From contig NC_047084.1 in assembly GCF_902459505.1 (NCBI RefSeq), positions 495,241,013 to 495,305,012 of the forward strand: a stretch of DNA of 64,000 nt. Reading direction: 5' to 3'. The DNA comes from Geotrypetes seraphini (taxonomy: Eukaryota; Chordata; Amphibia; Gymnophiona; Dermophiidae). The notes below the pieces were generated by a model. It saw only the letters and a list, made by a program, of their open reading frames with translations. It was not told where the DNA came from and searched no databases. Positions 54,290 to 64,000 of the stretch are shown in pieces (the first letter of the stretch is position 1; each line of letters starts with the position of its first letter). Both the position numbers and the translations under genes were made by a program.

Positions 54290-55460
54290 TAAAAAAATAT
54301 TGGAGTATAGTCAAAGCTCATCCTACATTTGCCAATGCAGATCTCAGAATTGCATATTCATGCAACAGAAATTTGAAGGATCTGTAAAGCCCTTCAGTGC
54401 AGAGGTCTTTTGGACAAAAGAGGTCATCTTTATTATCATTAGGGTTTTATAAATGTATGCAATGTAGTATTTGAACTTCCACCGTACAAGTTAAGTCTTT
54501 TATAATCCCAAACAATGGCAAAGAACACAAAATCCAATTCCCTCTTAATTGCAATTCTACTTTTATTGTGTACATTATCAAGTGCCCATGCAAACAGAAC
54601 CACTTGTAGAACATTGTGTGGACAAAAATCATTTATTTAAGGAACTCCAATGTTATACCATTGATTTTGAATCTAACAATATAAAGGGTGGTGATAGAAG
54701 AAGGCGGCTGTTACAAAAAGAAGCAAGATGGATTCATCAACTAAACACAGTTTCCCCTTTTGGTTTAAATCATAATCTTGATTTGAGAATGTTTATTTAG
54801 TGATCATTACATGTTTTTCTATAATCAGCTCCTCCGGTCAGACAGTTGATGTGATTCTATCTAATGTCGATGTTAACTAGATCACAGTTTTATACTTTCA
54901 ATGTATGTGATCACTGTCTGAGTTACGTCCTTTGTCAGTACATTTTTTTCTGAATGGGTCCCTCATGCGCACGAGCAGTCGGACATTTCTTTCTGCTCTG
55001 CGCATGTATTGGGGCTACTTGGGCTACTTTTTATGTCAGTAGATTTCTGTTCATGGATTTGACGCATGCATGAGATACATCATATTGCATTTAAATCGCA
55101 CATATGTCGGCGTCTTATGAAGCATCCGGCGCCATTTTTCAAATAGCTGGCAGAACTGCTCCCGGATACAGCAGGGGAAGGAGTAATTTGTGATTAATAA
55201 CGTATCACAGTGAGTAAACTCAAGAATTAGAAGCACTTTTAATATGCTGCTATTATGCTTAGTGTGCTGTATACAGCATATCTGCGTTACTAAGATGCAT
55301 GTTTTATTTATTATGCTTTTAGATTTTTTTGAACAATCGTTTCAATGTATCTAACTGTTCCGTGAATATCCCCAGAAGAAGCTGATTTGATCAACGAAAA
55401 AGCTCCTGTTGGGCATGGCAAAGATACCAAAGATAAGTTCTATCACAGTTCATACATTAC
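54290..55460 (+). mobile_element. Penelope-like element remnant with GIY-YIG C-terminus
   Basis: Plus strand: GFYKCMQC near 54443, then NGKEHKIQFPLNCNSTF and VYIIKCPCK near 54510-54590, then after an internal loss VEHCVDKNHLF, IDFESNNIKGGDRRRRLLQK and ARWIHQLNTVSPFGLN to a stop near 54800. This cysteine-rich linker, GIY-YIG start and GGDR...WI...GLN ending are typical of Penelope-like retroelements. A 600-base non-coding tail ends with a hammerhead-like motif at 55370. The reverse transcriptase is missing. Confidence 0.75.
55370..55413 (+). ncRNA. Hammerhead-like motif downstream of Penelope remnant
   Basis: CCC, CAGAAGA, AGCTGATTTGATCAAC (stem II region), GAAA intact, a short AAGCTCCTG in the stem III place, TT and GGG. 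It lies on the same strand as the Penelope coding remnant, where hammerheads of that group are expected. Stem III is weak. Confidence 0.42.
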
Positions 55461-56149
55461 GTTGTTCAGCAAGGTATGGTTGACTATGTAGTTATTATAT
55501 ATCACACCCAGTTTACTATTGATGGCATTGATAATAATAGATATTAGTCTTTTAATGACTACTCTCCTAAGGCATTAGGCCATAGGCACATAGGCAGGGC
55601 CTTAGGCACATGGGCCAACCAAGCAGTCAGCTGCTGAGGTTATTGTGGCAAGAGATCTGGCAGGAGGGATGCCCAGAATCCCCCCCCACACACACCTGCA
55701 TGTACATCATGGGAATCCCCCCACCTTAAAATGTTGGCTGGCCAGAAGAATCCTTCCTGCCTCTAGCCAGTCTTCCCATGAATGGCAGACCTGCATCTTG
55801 CTGATGCACTAGGGAGGGGCCTTAGACCCTGATTGGCCTAGGTGCCTCAGGTACCAGAGCAAATCAGAATCAAAGGAATACGTGCTGTGGGAGCTGACCA
55901 TGATTGGGACCCATGGCCTTTGGAAGCTGTGAACAGGGCTTTTACCCATTGAGCCACAGCAGCTTCCATTCAGGTGTCTGTTCCTGACATGTGATATAAT
56001 ACCTTAGGGATCTCCTACGGTATGATCTCCCCAGCATATGCTCCTATTTTATTAGTACAGAGCAAAAAATAGGGAACAGCAACCCCACGTAAAATCAAAT
56101 AACAGAAGAACAAGTGGGGAGAGGGATAGATCACATCAACCTTGGGGTA
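55461..56149. repeat. Unclassified repeat, CTTAGGCACATGGGCCAA type
   Basis: Bases 55555-55900 alternate GGCCTTAGGCAC and TGATTGGCCTAGGTGCC, related to the arms at 20118 and to 14240-14440. A C8 run is at 55680. The remainder has nothing assignable. Confidence 0.5.
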
Positions 56150-56440
56150 GACAATCTTTATTTGTATAAATCAATTCACAATAATAATACACATAAATCT
56201 GCATTAAAATTCACATAAAGTCCAAATAATGGAAAGTCCTGGTTTAGAATGATGTTATCAATGACCCGATAGAGTCCGTGTTTTGGCCTCCAAATGGAGG
56301 CCTGCTTCAGGGGGTGTGGTATATAGGTCTTCCCACTAGATGTCACTCTGATGCTGGGAATACACTTAAAAGTGGAAGCATCTGCACAAACTTTAGTAAG
56401 CCGATGGTGAAGGAACATGACTCTTAAAGAGGTCACAAAA
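56150..56440 (-). repeat. Hammerhead-type non-autonomous element, 3' portion
   Basis: The minus strand starts left of the motif at 56315 and runs to AATTTATACAAATAAAGATT near 56155, an A-rich 3' end. It has no coding capacity. Resembles the tail at 19985-20117 in layout. Confidence 0.5.
56264..56315 (-). ncRNA. Hammerhead-like ribozyme motif
   Basis: Minus strand: ACCCC, CTGAAGC, A, GGCCTCC-ATTT-GGAGGCC (a perfect 7-bp stem II), AAAAC, a decayed stem III beginning ACGGACTCT, ATC, GGGT. Stems I and II are clear; GAAA has become AAAA. Confidence 0.5.
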
Positions 56441-56868
56441 CAGGGTACTAAGTCTCCTGACAGGGCATTTTACCTTCCAGGTACACCTTGATGATCTCAC
56501 AATGAGGTCACCATTGTGCAGCTGGAGATATCCATTTGCTCTGAACTAGAAGCCATGGTGAGGTCTGTATCTCTTTTTCTGTTCTTAACCTTTTGGGGAA
56601 AAAGTTATCTATGCAATATATATATTTTTTCATGACCCTTGCTTGCTTAATGCAGCTCTTTCATGACTTTGCATATTGCAGCACTTTTTACTCAGAAAAA
56701 GAGAAGCTTTTTAAGTGTGCAATATAAAGATATATTTGTCATGAGCTGTGCTTGTTAATGGATCTTTTCCTTTAATTAGCAAATACCATTGCTATTTGCC
56801 CACAAAAATAGAAGATTTTACATGCAATATACTGTATCTGTATGCATGTGCCCTGTTTATGTGGTGCA
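56441..56868. other. No recognisable feature
   Basis: AT-rich sequence with two related ATGCAATATA(T/A)AT blocks about 100-200 bases apart (56610, 56725, 56822). They may be an old short repeat. Confidence 0.4.
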
Positions 56869-57104
56869 TCTATAATAATAAAATGCTAAGCACGCATGCG
56901 CTCTCTCATCGCGTGCTTCCCTGATCCCTGTTCTGTCAGGCTGTGGCAGTAGGAGTACACATGCGCGCCAGACAAGCCTCCCTGCTCTCCACCTCACGGC
57001 TGCAGAAACGGTCCCACACTCGCGGCTTCAGGCTCATCCAGCTCCAGCACAGCAGAGAGTCGGCAGTACAGAGTAATCAGTTTCTCCTTCCTTCCCACGA
57101 TCCG

Positions 57105-57335
57105 ACCGGCTCCCTTAGGCCCTTCCCACCCCCCCTTCCCTTCCCGCGGTCCCAACTCCAGCAGCCTGCAGCACTGTACACACGCTGCTTCGGGGCCTTC
57201 TACTGCCCTGATTTACATCATCAGAGACGCGGCAGAGCAAATCAGGGCAGTAGAAGCAGCGTGTGTAGAGTGCTGCAGATGCTGCTGGAGTCGCAGATTT
57301 ATCGGGACCACGGGAAGGGAAAATGGGGGTAGGGG
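57105..57335. repeat. GC-rich palindrome in Helitron
   Basis: CTTCTACTGCCCTGATTT is mirrored by AAATCAGGGCAGTAGAAG around a 25-base centre, and pairing continues with GCAGCGTGTGTA... outward to CCTTCCCGCGGTCCC / GGGACCACGGGAAGG. Confidence 0.88.
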
Positions 57336-57419
57336 AATTGCTGCTGCTGCACAGGGAAGTAGTGTGGGTGGAGGGAAATGGAGGGGAAATAATTCAAACA
57401 ACTTACTCTGTGAAACTTC

Positions 57420-57835
57420 CTTTATTACACAAAAAAAAGGTAGGTGACAAAAGGAGAGAGAGACACAGAAAAAAAAAAAATCCACATACAGCAGCCAAAG
57501 AGACAAACACCAAAACAAACACAGACAGAGAGACCAAAAGTAAGAAATACAGAGAGCAGCCAAAGAGATAGACAGAAGGTGACAGTAAAAACACCACACA
57601 GAAGAACAGGGGTTTAAAGAGACAGATTTATAGAAAAAAAAAAAAAAATTGGGACAAGGAGAGAGAGACAAACAGTAAAAAAAGACAGGGGCTACAGAGA
57701 CAGATTAAAAGAGACAGACACCAAAACAAAGACAGACAGACATACAGCGGCCAAGGAGACAGACAGCAAAAAAAGACAGACAGATATACAGCGGCCAAGA
57801 AGAGAGAGACAGACATACAAATCTATTCTAGCACC
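57420..57835. repeat. Purine-rich AGAGACAGACA repeat
   Basis: Degenerate tandem words AGAGACAGA, ACAGCGGCCAA(A/G)GAGA and CAAAA over about 400 bases. The long minus-strand frames here are a by-product. Confidence 0.85.
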
Positions 57836-58059
57836 CGCGTGTTCCCATTTTCCGTGCGCTATAGGTCGCCGCAGGTAGGAGTGCGCATGCGTGCTTTCAC
57901 GCATATCTCTCTCTCTCTCCCAAGGCGGATGTCAGCTTCAGATGGTGCGGAGGCTGTCGGTCACGATGACTCTTGGCGTCTGCAGGCCGCGACAGCTGTC
58001 GGTGTCTGCAGGCTGTGGCGGCTTGAGGCGGCTGTCGGCGGAAGGCAGACGTGAGGTAA

Positions 58060-58330
58060 GGGGTGCTGCTGGACAGGGGAAGAGATGGGGGAGAAAAAGG
58101 AAAGGAGGCCTACTGCTGGACGGGGGAGCAGGAAAGAGGTGCTGATGGACAGGGGAAGAGACGGGGGGGTGCGAAGAAAAAGGAAGAGAGGCCTACTGCT
58201 GGACAAGGAGACAGGAAAGAGGTGCTGCTGGACAGGGGAGAGATAAAAAAAGGGAGAAGGGCTACTGCTGGATAAGGGGAGCTGTGAAGGGGTGGTGGTA
58301 GACACAGGGAAGGTAAAAGGAAGGGAGAAT
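58060..58330. repeat. Degenerate tandem repeat, about 60- to 100-bp units
   Basis: TGCTGGACAGGGGA(A)GAGA and GGCCTACTGCTGGAC recur four to five times in a GA-rich context inside the Helitron. Confidence 0.8.
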
Positions 58331-58477
58331 GGGTGGACAGCTGAGAAAAAAGAAAGACAGAAAAAGTGATAGAAATACAGAAGGAGAGGAGAAGGAGAGA
58401 GAGAGAGAGAAAGAAATAAAGACAAACACACACACATATATTCTAGCACCCGTTAATGTAACAGGCTATAAGACTAG

Positions 58478-58828
58478 TTATTAAATATATTTTGAGCTTA
58501 ATAAAGTAAAAATAAAAGCCCTATAAACCTATTTAGCAGAATGCATTGGAGACGGCCAAAGCCTGCCTAAGTCCTGTTCACCTAACTCACGCTCAAAAGC
58601 AGTCCTGCTTTACAATTGCTATGCAATTCACTAGGTCACTCTGTGGTACACTGATTAGTCCTACAGCCTTCAACCCTGATGTTGCTAGTTTAAATCCCAC
58701 TCACTCCCTCTGACAGAAAAAATGTTAAAAATATGATTAAAAAATAATAGCAGTGCCAGCATTTTACTGCTTACAATTTTAATTAAAAACAGCATTAAAT
58801 TGCCATTCTAATAACGTCATAATAATAA
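58478..58828. other. No recognisable feature
   Basis: AT-rich. Bases 58630-58700 (GGTTCAAATCCCACT-like TTTAAATCCCACTCACTC at 58689) faintly recall a tRNA B box, but no tRNA fold is present. Confidence 0.4.
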
Positions 58829-59948
58829 AACATTATGGGGCTCATAATCGAAAGAGAAAAATGTCAAAAAACTGGCCTAAGTCGACACTTGGACGAACAT
58901 TTCTCAAAAACGTCCAAGTGCCGATACAAAAAATGGATTTCGGACGTATTTCTAAACGACCAAGGCCTTCATAGTGCCGCTGAATGACCAAAGCTAAATG
59001 GGGTGTTTCAGGAGGAGTGTCGAGGGCGGAAGTTGGGTGGGACGTGGGCCGGCTTAGACTTAGTCGTACAGCATGTATAACCGAAAGTTATACAACCCAC
59101 GATTGACGGAACTTGGACGTTGTGACTTAGACTATGTAAAACATGGTCTAAGTCACAAAAAACCCACTTAAAGTCATCAGATAAGCACTGCAAACACATA
59201 AAACAGACCCCCACACACTACTCCAGTGATCACCGACTCCCCCACCCTCATAAAAATTTTAATCACAACTTTAAAATTCAGCCTCCAGACTATCATCACC
59301 TGGCCGCCTGGCATAGGAAAGCCTAGTCGTCCAGCACAGAGGCAGCTTAAGTCACCTTGGGGGTGGGCTAGGGACCCATAGAAAGGAGGACCCATGCCCA
59401 TAAGCCCCTATAATCACTCCATTGATACTTAAACATGTGCACTCCCCTATACTCCCCCCCAAATCCTTTTGTACTTGCATATAAGTGGCTCCTGCAGCCA
59501 TAAGGGCTATTGGGGTGGTAGATAAGTGGGTCTAGGGGATTCTGGAGGTGGTTTGGGGGGCTCACCTTAACCTATAAGGAAGCTGTAGTGAGGAGAAGAC
59601 ATGGCACCCTTTTTGTGAAGTTCACAGCAGTGCCTTGTAAGGTACCTCACTATGTAGGTGGCATGTCTGGGTGTTCAGTCCATCACTTTGCAGACCCCTC
59701 CCATGTCCAACAGGGCTTGTTCTAGGCATTTTGGACTTGGATGAAAAGTTAGACGAAAATGTGGTATAAAGATGGACGATTTAGTGACTTGGCGATCAGA
59801 TCTGCAGGACGTATAATTAGACGATTTTTGAAAGTAAAAAAATTTTGGACATATTTTTTGAAAATGTGTCCTAGGCTGTTTTTTTACTTTGAACGACTTG
59901 CGAGTTGGACGTAAACGGATTTAGACATCCCTTTCAATTATGCCCATC
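58829..59948. mobile_element. Foldback DNA element, GGGGC(T)CATAATCGAAAG family
   Basis: Ends GGGGCTCATAATCGAAAG and CTTTCAATTATGCCC are inverted. Subterminal CCAAGTG / CGTCCAA words and GGACGT near both ends match 31681-32995. About 1.1 kb, without coding capacity. The superfamily and target duplication are unresolved. Confidence 0.7.
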
Positions 59949-60399
59949 TATAATGTTAAGGACATTGAATGGATGTCTAACTTCAGCCTAAAAAGCATTT
60001 CTCTAAAGCAGTGTTTTTCAACCTTTTTTGGGCAAAGGCACACTTGTTTCATGAAAAAAATCACGAGGCACACCACCATTAGAAAATGTTAAAAAATTTA
60101 ACTCTGTGCCTATATTGACTATATATAAAGTAATTCTCTTGAATAGGAATCAAATAAACACAAAGAAAGTATTTTATAATGCTGCCACCGCCAACAACAC
60201 CGTTGGCGGCGGTGGCACTCAAGTGGCTAAAGAGCCGCAGTTTGCCGGCCTAGGGACAACACTGGAGGGTGACCAGCTGTGCACCCCCTTGGGACGTAAA
60301 CCCGGGGTGGGGCAGACTGCCCCCCCCACCCTGGTATGCCACTATCTGTACCTCACTCCCTCCCTATGACCAAAAATTCTCCTTTCTTCTATTCCCCGT

Positions 60400-61030
60400 G
60401 TACACAACCATCTCTTTCCCTCCCTTCCTCTCTCCAAAGTCCATGCCTTCTGTGTCCAAACACTCATTCCCTCCCCCACCTCAGCATCTCTTTCCCTCCC
60501 TTCCTCTCTCCCAAGTCCATTTCTTCTGTGTCCAAAAACGCATTCTCTCCCCCACCTCAGCATCTCTTTCCCTCCCTTCCTCTCTCCCTCCCTTCCTCTC
60601 TCCCAAGTCCATTTCTTCTGTGTCCAAAAATGCATTCCCTCCCCCACCTCAGCATCTCTTTCCCTCCCTTCCTCTCTCCCAAGTCCATGCCTTCTGTGTC
60701 CAAAAACCCATTCCCTCCCCCACCTCAGCATCTCTTTCCCTCCCTTCCTCTCTCCCTCCCTTCCTCTCTCCCAAGTCCATTTCTTCTGTGTCCAAAAACG
60801 CATTCCCTCCCCCACCTCAGCATCTCTTTCCCTCCCTTCCTCTCTCCCAAGTCCATGCCTTCTGTGTCCAAAAACCCATTCCCTCCCCCACCTCAGCATC
60901 TCTTTCCCTCCCTTCCTCTCTCCCAAGTCCATCCCTTCTGTGTCCAAAAACCCATTCCCTCCCCCACCTCAGCATCTCTTTCCCTCCCTTCCTCTCTCCC
61001 AAGTTCATGCCTTGTGTCCAAAACGCACTC
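60400..61030. repeat. Polypyrimidine minisatellite, about 77-bp unit
   Basis: About eight units, each with TTCTGTGTCCAAAAAC, CATTCCCTCCCCCACC and TCAGCATCTCTTTCCC. Some units have an extra 16-base CTCCCTTCCTCTCTCC. The units are highly alike. Long frames on both strands across this block are artefacts. Confidence 0.95.
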
Positions 61031-61090
61031 CCTCCCCCCTTTTGTGTTCCGTGTTTGCCTACCAGCCCATCTTTGCAACTTTCTCAGCAA

Positions 61091-61310
61091 AACGAAGCTC
61101 AAGCCGCGAGGTTTGTCTTCTGCTTCCTGTCTGCCCTGCCGCACACAAATAGCCGAACGGAAGTATTCTCCGACGTCAGCGCTGACGTTGGAGGGCAGGC
61201 TTTGCTTAAGCCCTCCCTCCGACGTCAGCGCTGACATCGGGGAACGCTTGCGATCGGCTATATGTTAGCTGCAGGGCAGGCAGGAACAGAAGACGAGCCT
61301 CGCGGCTCGA
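61091..61310. repeat. GC-rich palindrome in hAT
   Basis: The centre TTTGCTTAAGCCC lies between CCGACGTCAGCGCTGACG and CCGACGTCAGCGCTGACA. Outer arms pair AGCCGCGAGG with CCTCGCGGCT and TTCTGCTTCCTG-type words with their complement. GACGTCAGCGCTGACGTT is itself self-complementary. Confidence 0.88.
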
Positions 61311-61491
61311 GTTGTATTGAACTCCGCGGGTCCCCCGTCCAGCTCTCTCCTGTCCACGTGGGGCGGACCGCCCCTCTCCCTAGACTGGTGGTACTGCCCT
61401 GATGGCGGCCCTGACCGTACGGCACACCAGGCAACATCTCGCGGCACACTAGTGTGCCGCGGAACAGCGGTTGAAAAACACTGCTCTAAAG

Positions 61492-61744
61492 GACGTCTAA
61501 AAATGTGGACAATGTCTAGAAATGTAAACTACTGCCTAAAAAGCGATTCAATAAAGGATGTCTAACTTTTGTAGAATCGCGTTTAGCTAGACATGCTTGA
61601 GTACCTGATTGTAAAAACCGCTTAGATAAGCTTGATAGGCGGTATATAAAATCCTAATAAAACTTGAAACTTGAAACATCTAAATGACGCCTAACTTTAG
61701 ACGTGCTTTATAGAATCTACCCTTAAGGAAACAAGACAGAAGAA
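61492..61744 (+). mobile_element. L2-type SINE or LINE tail within a TAACTTT repeat
   Basis: GATTGTAAAAACCGC...GGCGGTATATAAAATCC ends AATAAAACTTGAAACTTG at about 61670, the L2 3' hairpin of this genome. It is bracketed by GCCTAACTTTAGACGTGC-type sequence of an unclassified repeat. Confidence 0.65.
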
Positions 61745-62097
61745 GATTGACTCATTTGAGCTTTGGTACTGGAGATGGATTTTAGGCATGCCGGAGACCA
61801 TCAGAAGAACTAACAAATCAGTTCTGGAAGAGATCAAACTGGCTATGTCACTCAAAACCCAAATGATGAAGTTACAACTGTCTTATTTTTGTCACACGAT
61901 TAGAAGAGAGAGATCACTGGAGAAGGACATCATGTTTGGAAAAATTGAAGGAACCAGGTGAAAAGGCTACCTGCAATCAGATGGCTGGACACGTTGCAAT
62001 CAGATGATAGAGGACCTTTGCGGACTAGCACAAAAGCAATTTCTTTTTAGATCCACAATTCATCAAGTCACTTGGACTTGAACACAAGAGAATGGCA
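61745..62097 (+). mobile_element. RTE (BovB-like) LINE, 3' end
   Basis: Plus strand reads FELWYWRWILGMPETIRRTN, KSVLEEIKLAMSLKTQMMKL and LEKDIMFGKIEGT, then after a frame break the tail FRSTIHQVTWT. The WRWILG...RRTN and GKIEG motifs are diagnostic of RTE/BovB. Only the C-terminal ~110 codons are present. Confidence 0.9.
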
Positions 62098-63365
62098 CCA
62101 AACATGAACAACAGAATACTACTTCATTCTCAAGCAAACCCCCCCAGCCCCACACAACTTTTATCTACCTCGGTTGTCTCTGGGTTTCTGGTCTCTTCAT
62201 CTTCATTTCACTCTCTCATTCTTTCCAATGCCTGTCCTTTATCTGTGCCCCTTCCATATGGCTTGACCCTCTTTCTTCCCATTCCATTCTGCTTGAGCTC
62301 CCATCTCTTCTTGATCCAACTTTTCCCTTCTGTGTCCATCAGAGTCACCATTCCACCTCTTTTCCAGCATCACCCTTTTGTGTGCCCATCTCATCTATGT
62401 CCCTATGTCACCTCTTTTCCAGAATGCTCATTATGTCCCTGTCCTTATCTTCCCTCCATGTTCACCATCTGCCCTTCAATGTCCTTATCTTACCCCGTTT
62501 TTCAGCATTACTTCTGTGTTTCTATTTCACCTCCCCATTTTTAGCACCACCCACTTTCAGCATTGCTTCCTCTCTATGTTCCTATCACCTCTTCCCCTTT
62601 TCAGCATTGCCCCATCAACCCTCCATTTCAGTATTATCCTCCTCTGTGTACCAATCTAGCCTCTTCCAGCATTGCCCCCTCTATACACCTATCTATCCCC
62701 CTTTCAGCATTGCTCCCTCTGTATCCATATCCTTATAGGTCCTACTTACCCCTTCTCTTTTCTATGTCACTCTTTGTCTCAATTTTCAGCTTATCCCCTC
62801 TCTTCCTTTGTTCCTGCACCTGTAGTTAGCATCTTTTCACCCTCCCTCCACCCCAGCCCATCCTGGTATGATATCTTTCCTTTCGTTTCCCTCCTCTCTC
62901 TCTTTCTTCTCCCCTCACCCATGAGTCCTGCATCTGGCCTTCTTCCTTCCACCTCCACCTTCACCCCCTTCCCCGCAGCCCTCTTTGGTGACTCAGCAGT
63001 GGCAGCGATCAAGGAAGGCTGCCGGCATTGGGGCCTTCCCTTTGTGAGTCCTGCCTGTGCGGAAACAGGACATTGAAACAAAGAGGCAGGAATCACAGAG
63101 GGAAGACCCTGACGCCGGCACTGCCAAGTTGCCAAAGAGGGCTGCAGGGAAGGGGGTGCAGGTGGAAGGGAGAGGAAGGGACTCCAGAACACGACTCCGG
63201 CCCAGACTGGGATGATTTCTTTTTCAGTGCTGCTGCCACCCCCCCCCCAAAAATGGCGAAAACCAGACTAAAGAGGTAGATTGAAAAAGCCACCCGAATG
63301 CCCAATGGAGTCTTCGAAAAGAGGACATGTTTGGAGAAACCCAGACATCTGGTAACCCTAATCAT
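62098..63365. repeat. Polypyrimidine tract plus palindrome; hAT-like interior fragment
   Basis: A pyrimidine-rich block (62150-62960) with TTTCAGCATTG and CACCTCTTTTCC words is followed by a palindrome: arms near 62965-63055 and 63075-63158 (CCCTTCCCCGCAGCCCTCTT with AAGAGGGCTGCAGGGAAGGG). The right edge ends CATCTGGTAACCCTAAT, a recurrent end. Clear terminal repeats are missing. Confidence 0.6.
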
Positions 63366-63689
63366 ACATTAATGGATTTCCTTTGGAGTTTTCTTCTTCA
63401 GGAATAGGAACTTCTTGATGGCTTGGAGTTCCACGCTTGAAAATTCCACACTTTTTGTTAACATGGTTCAATCAATGATCTGAAACAATGTCAAAATAAA
63501 GCATTACAATTCTGCAAATTGACACTTTGCAAAATAAAATAACACTCTTTTCAGCTACAGTGACAAAATAATGCTCAGAATTTAGGAAGCTGGTTAGGCT
63601 GAGAACTTGTCAGTACCCCTTTGTATGAAAGAAATTAGACACCTCTTTTCCTTTACAAAATAGGTGCTATATAGGCACTCTCTAGACAC
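63366..63689. other. No recognisable feature
   Basis: AT-rich, apparently low-copy sequence. Confidence 0.4.
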
Positions 63690-63692
63690 TAA

Positions 63693-63837
63693 CGGCTCCT
63701 TTTATAAAGGTGCGCTAGTGGTTTTAGCACGTGCTAGCCGCTACCGCCTCATTTTAATCAGGTGGTAATTTTCGGCTTGCGTGCGCTAATCTTGTACATG
63801 CTATAAAAACGTTAGTGCACCTTTGTAAAAGGAGCCC
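63693..63837. mobile_element. PIF/Harbinger-like MITE with TAA duplication
   Basis: Ends CGGCTCCTTTTATAAAGG and CCTTTGTAAAAGGAGCCC; TAA on both sides (63690-63692, 63838-63840). 145 bp. Confidence 0.85.
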
Positions 63838-63840
63838 TAA

Positions 63841-64000
63841 GGCCAAGATTCTCAAAAAACCATGTTAAAAAATGACGGGCTGCTATCGCAGCCGTTCTGG
63901 TAGCAATTTTAAAACAATGAGTCATTCTCCAAAAAATGCTCATACAAATGAGTTTGGCAGAGAGTAGCAAAGTTTGCATGTGCCCATAGCTGGTGATAAC
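63841..64000. repeat. Unclassified interspersed repeat, cut by window end
   Basis: Shares ACAAATGAG(T/G)T(T/C)GG, TTTGCATGTGCC and GCTGGTGATA with 13905-14040. It runs off the right edge. Confidence 0.6.

Larger units (their letters stand above)
56869..58477 (+). mobile_element. Non-autonomous Helitron (1609 bp), composite
   Basis: The 5' end TCTATAATAATAAAATGC follows an A (56868). The 3' end has a weak CCCGTTA-ATG-TAACAGG hairpin, then CTAG (58474-58477) and a T (58478). This is the Helitron pattern: 5' TC, a 3' hairpin, CTRR, and insertion between A and T without target duplication. A near-copy of the 3' end (TATTCTAGCACCCG) and of the 5' GTAGGAGTGCGCATGCG region lies internally at 57828-57890. 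No Rep/helicase frame is present. Confidence 0.8.
60009..61483. mobile_element. Non-autonomous hAT element (1475 bp)
   Basis: Ends CAGTGTTTTTCAACC and GGTTGAAAAACACTG are perfect inverted repeats; target duplication CTCTAAAG is perfect (60001-60008, 61484-61491). A 700-base minisatellite (60400-61030) and a GC-rich palindrome (61091-61310) fill it. Subterminal AGGCACAC / GTGTGCCGC words are typical of this hAT group. No transposase. Confidence 0.96.

Noticed and set aside
58689-58706. Possible tRNA B box (TTTAAATCCCACTC)
   Set aside because: No A box, acceptor pairing or anticodon stem at a suitable distance.
60269-61268. Overlapping frames of more than 300 codons on plus and 201 on minus
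   Set aside because: They are by-products of a 77-bp minisatellite without stops; several frames and both strands are open alike.

Overview
This is a gene-poor, repeat-dense stretch of a vertebrate genome. I see no intact protein-coding host gene on either strand. The mix of CR1, L2, L1 and RTE LINEs, many short non-autonomous hAT elements, piggyBac and PIF-like MITEs, a Helitron and Penelope-like remnants fits an amphibian. The specific repeat families look like those I associate with caecilians; that taxon call is inference from memory and was not searched. The only genes I would call functional candidates are two tRNA-Ser(AGA) genes at 21692-21773 and 22759-22840.

Layout. 1-9 kb: three CR1-like LINEs, an inverted-repeat region with hammerhead-like motifs (4.8-5.0 kb), and a CR1 copy split by a hAT and an L2 LINE. 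9.5-19 kb: hATs, L1 and L2 tails, and a 2.7-kb hAT inside another LINE. 20.1-26.35 kb: a symmetrical locus in which two inverted copies of one GC-rich element flank a tandem duplication carrying tRNA-Ser, one unit of which is split by a 2.3-kb hAT. 26.4-30.2 kb: an L2 LINE broken by a PIF-like MITE, an opposite-strand L2, a piggyBac MITE and a hAT. 31-34 kb: DNA-element fragments. 34.1-43.5 kb: an L1 ORF1 fragment, then a long L1 ORF2 copy split by a 3.5-kb hAT and ending in a 5' inversion. 43.5-45.1 kb: repeat-poor sequence. 45-56 kb: RTE, L1, L2, hAT, an LTR-like fossil, an inverted-repeat element with a hammerhead-like core, and a Penelope-like remnant. 56.9-58.5 kb: a Helitron. 58.8-64 kb: a foldback element, a 1.5-kb hAT, an RTE tail and further MITEs.

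Two patterns stand out. First, eleven hAT insertions of six terminal types (nine with recognisable 8-bp target duplications at both ends) allow a relative dating of nested insertions. The larger ones share a design: a polypyrimidine minisatellite followed by a long GC-rich palindrome, often centred near a TGACGTCA-like core. Second, a short motif with the layout of a minimal type I hammerhead ribozyme recurs at least six times on both strands, once downstream of a Penelope-like GIY-YIG remnant. In the best copy all three stems are intact and most core changes look like CpG decay.
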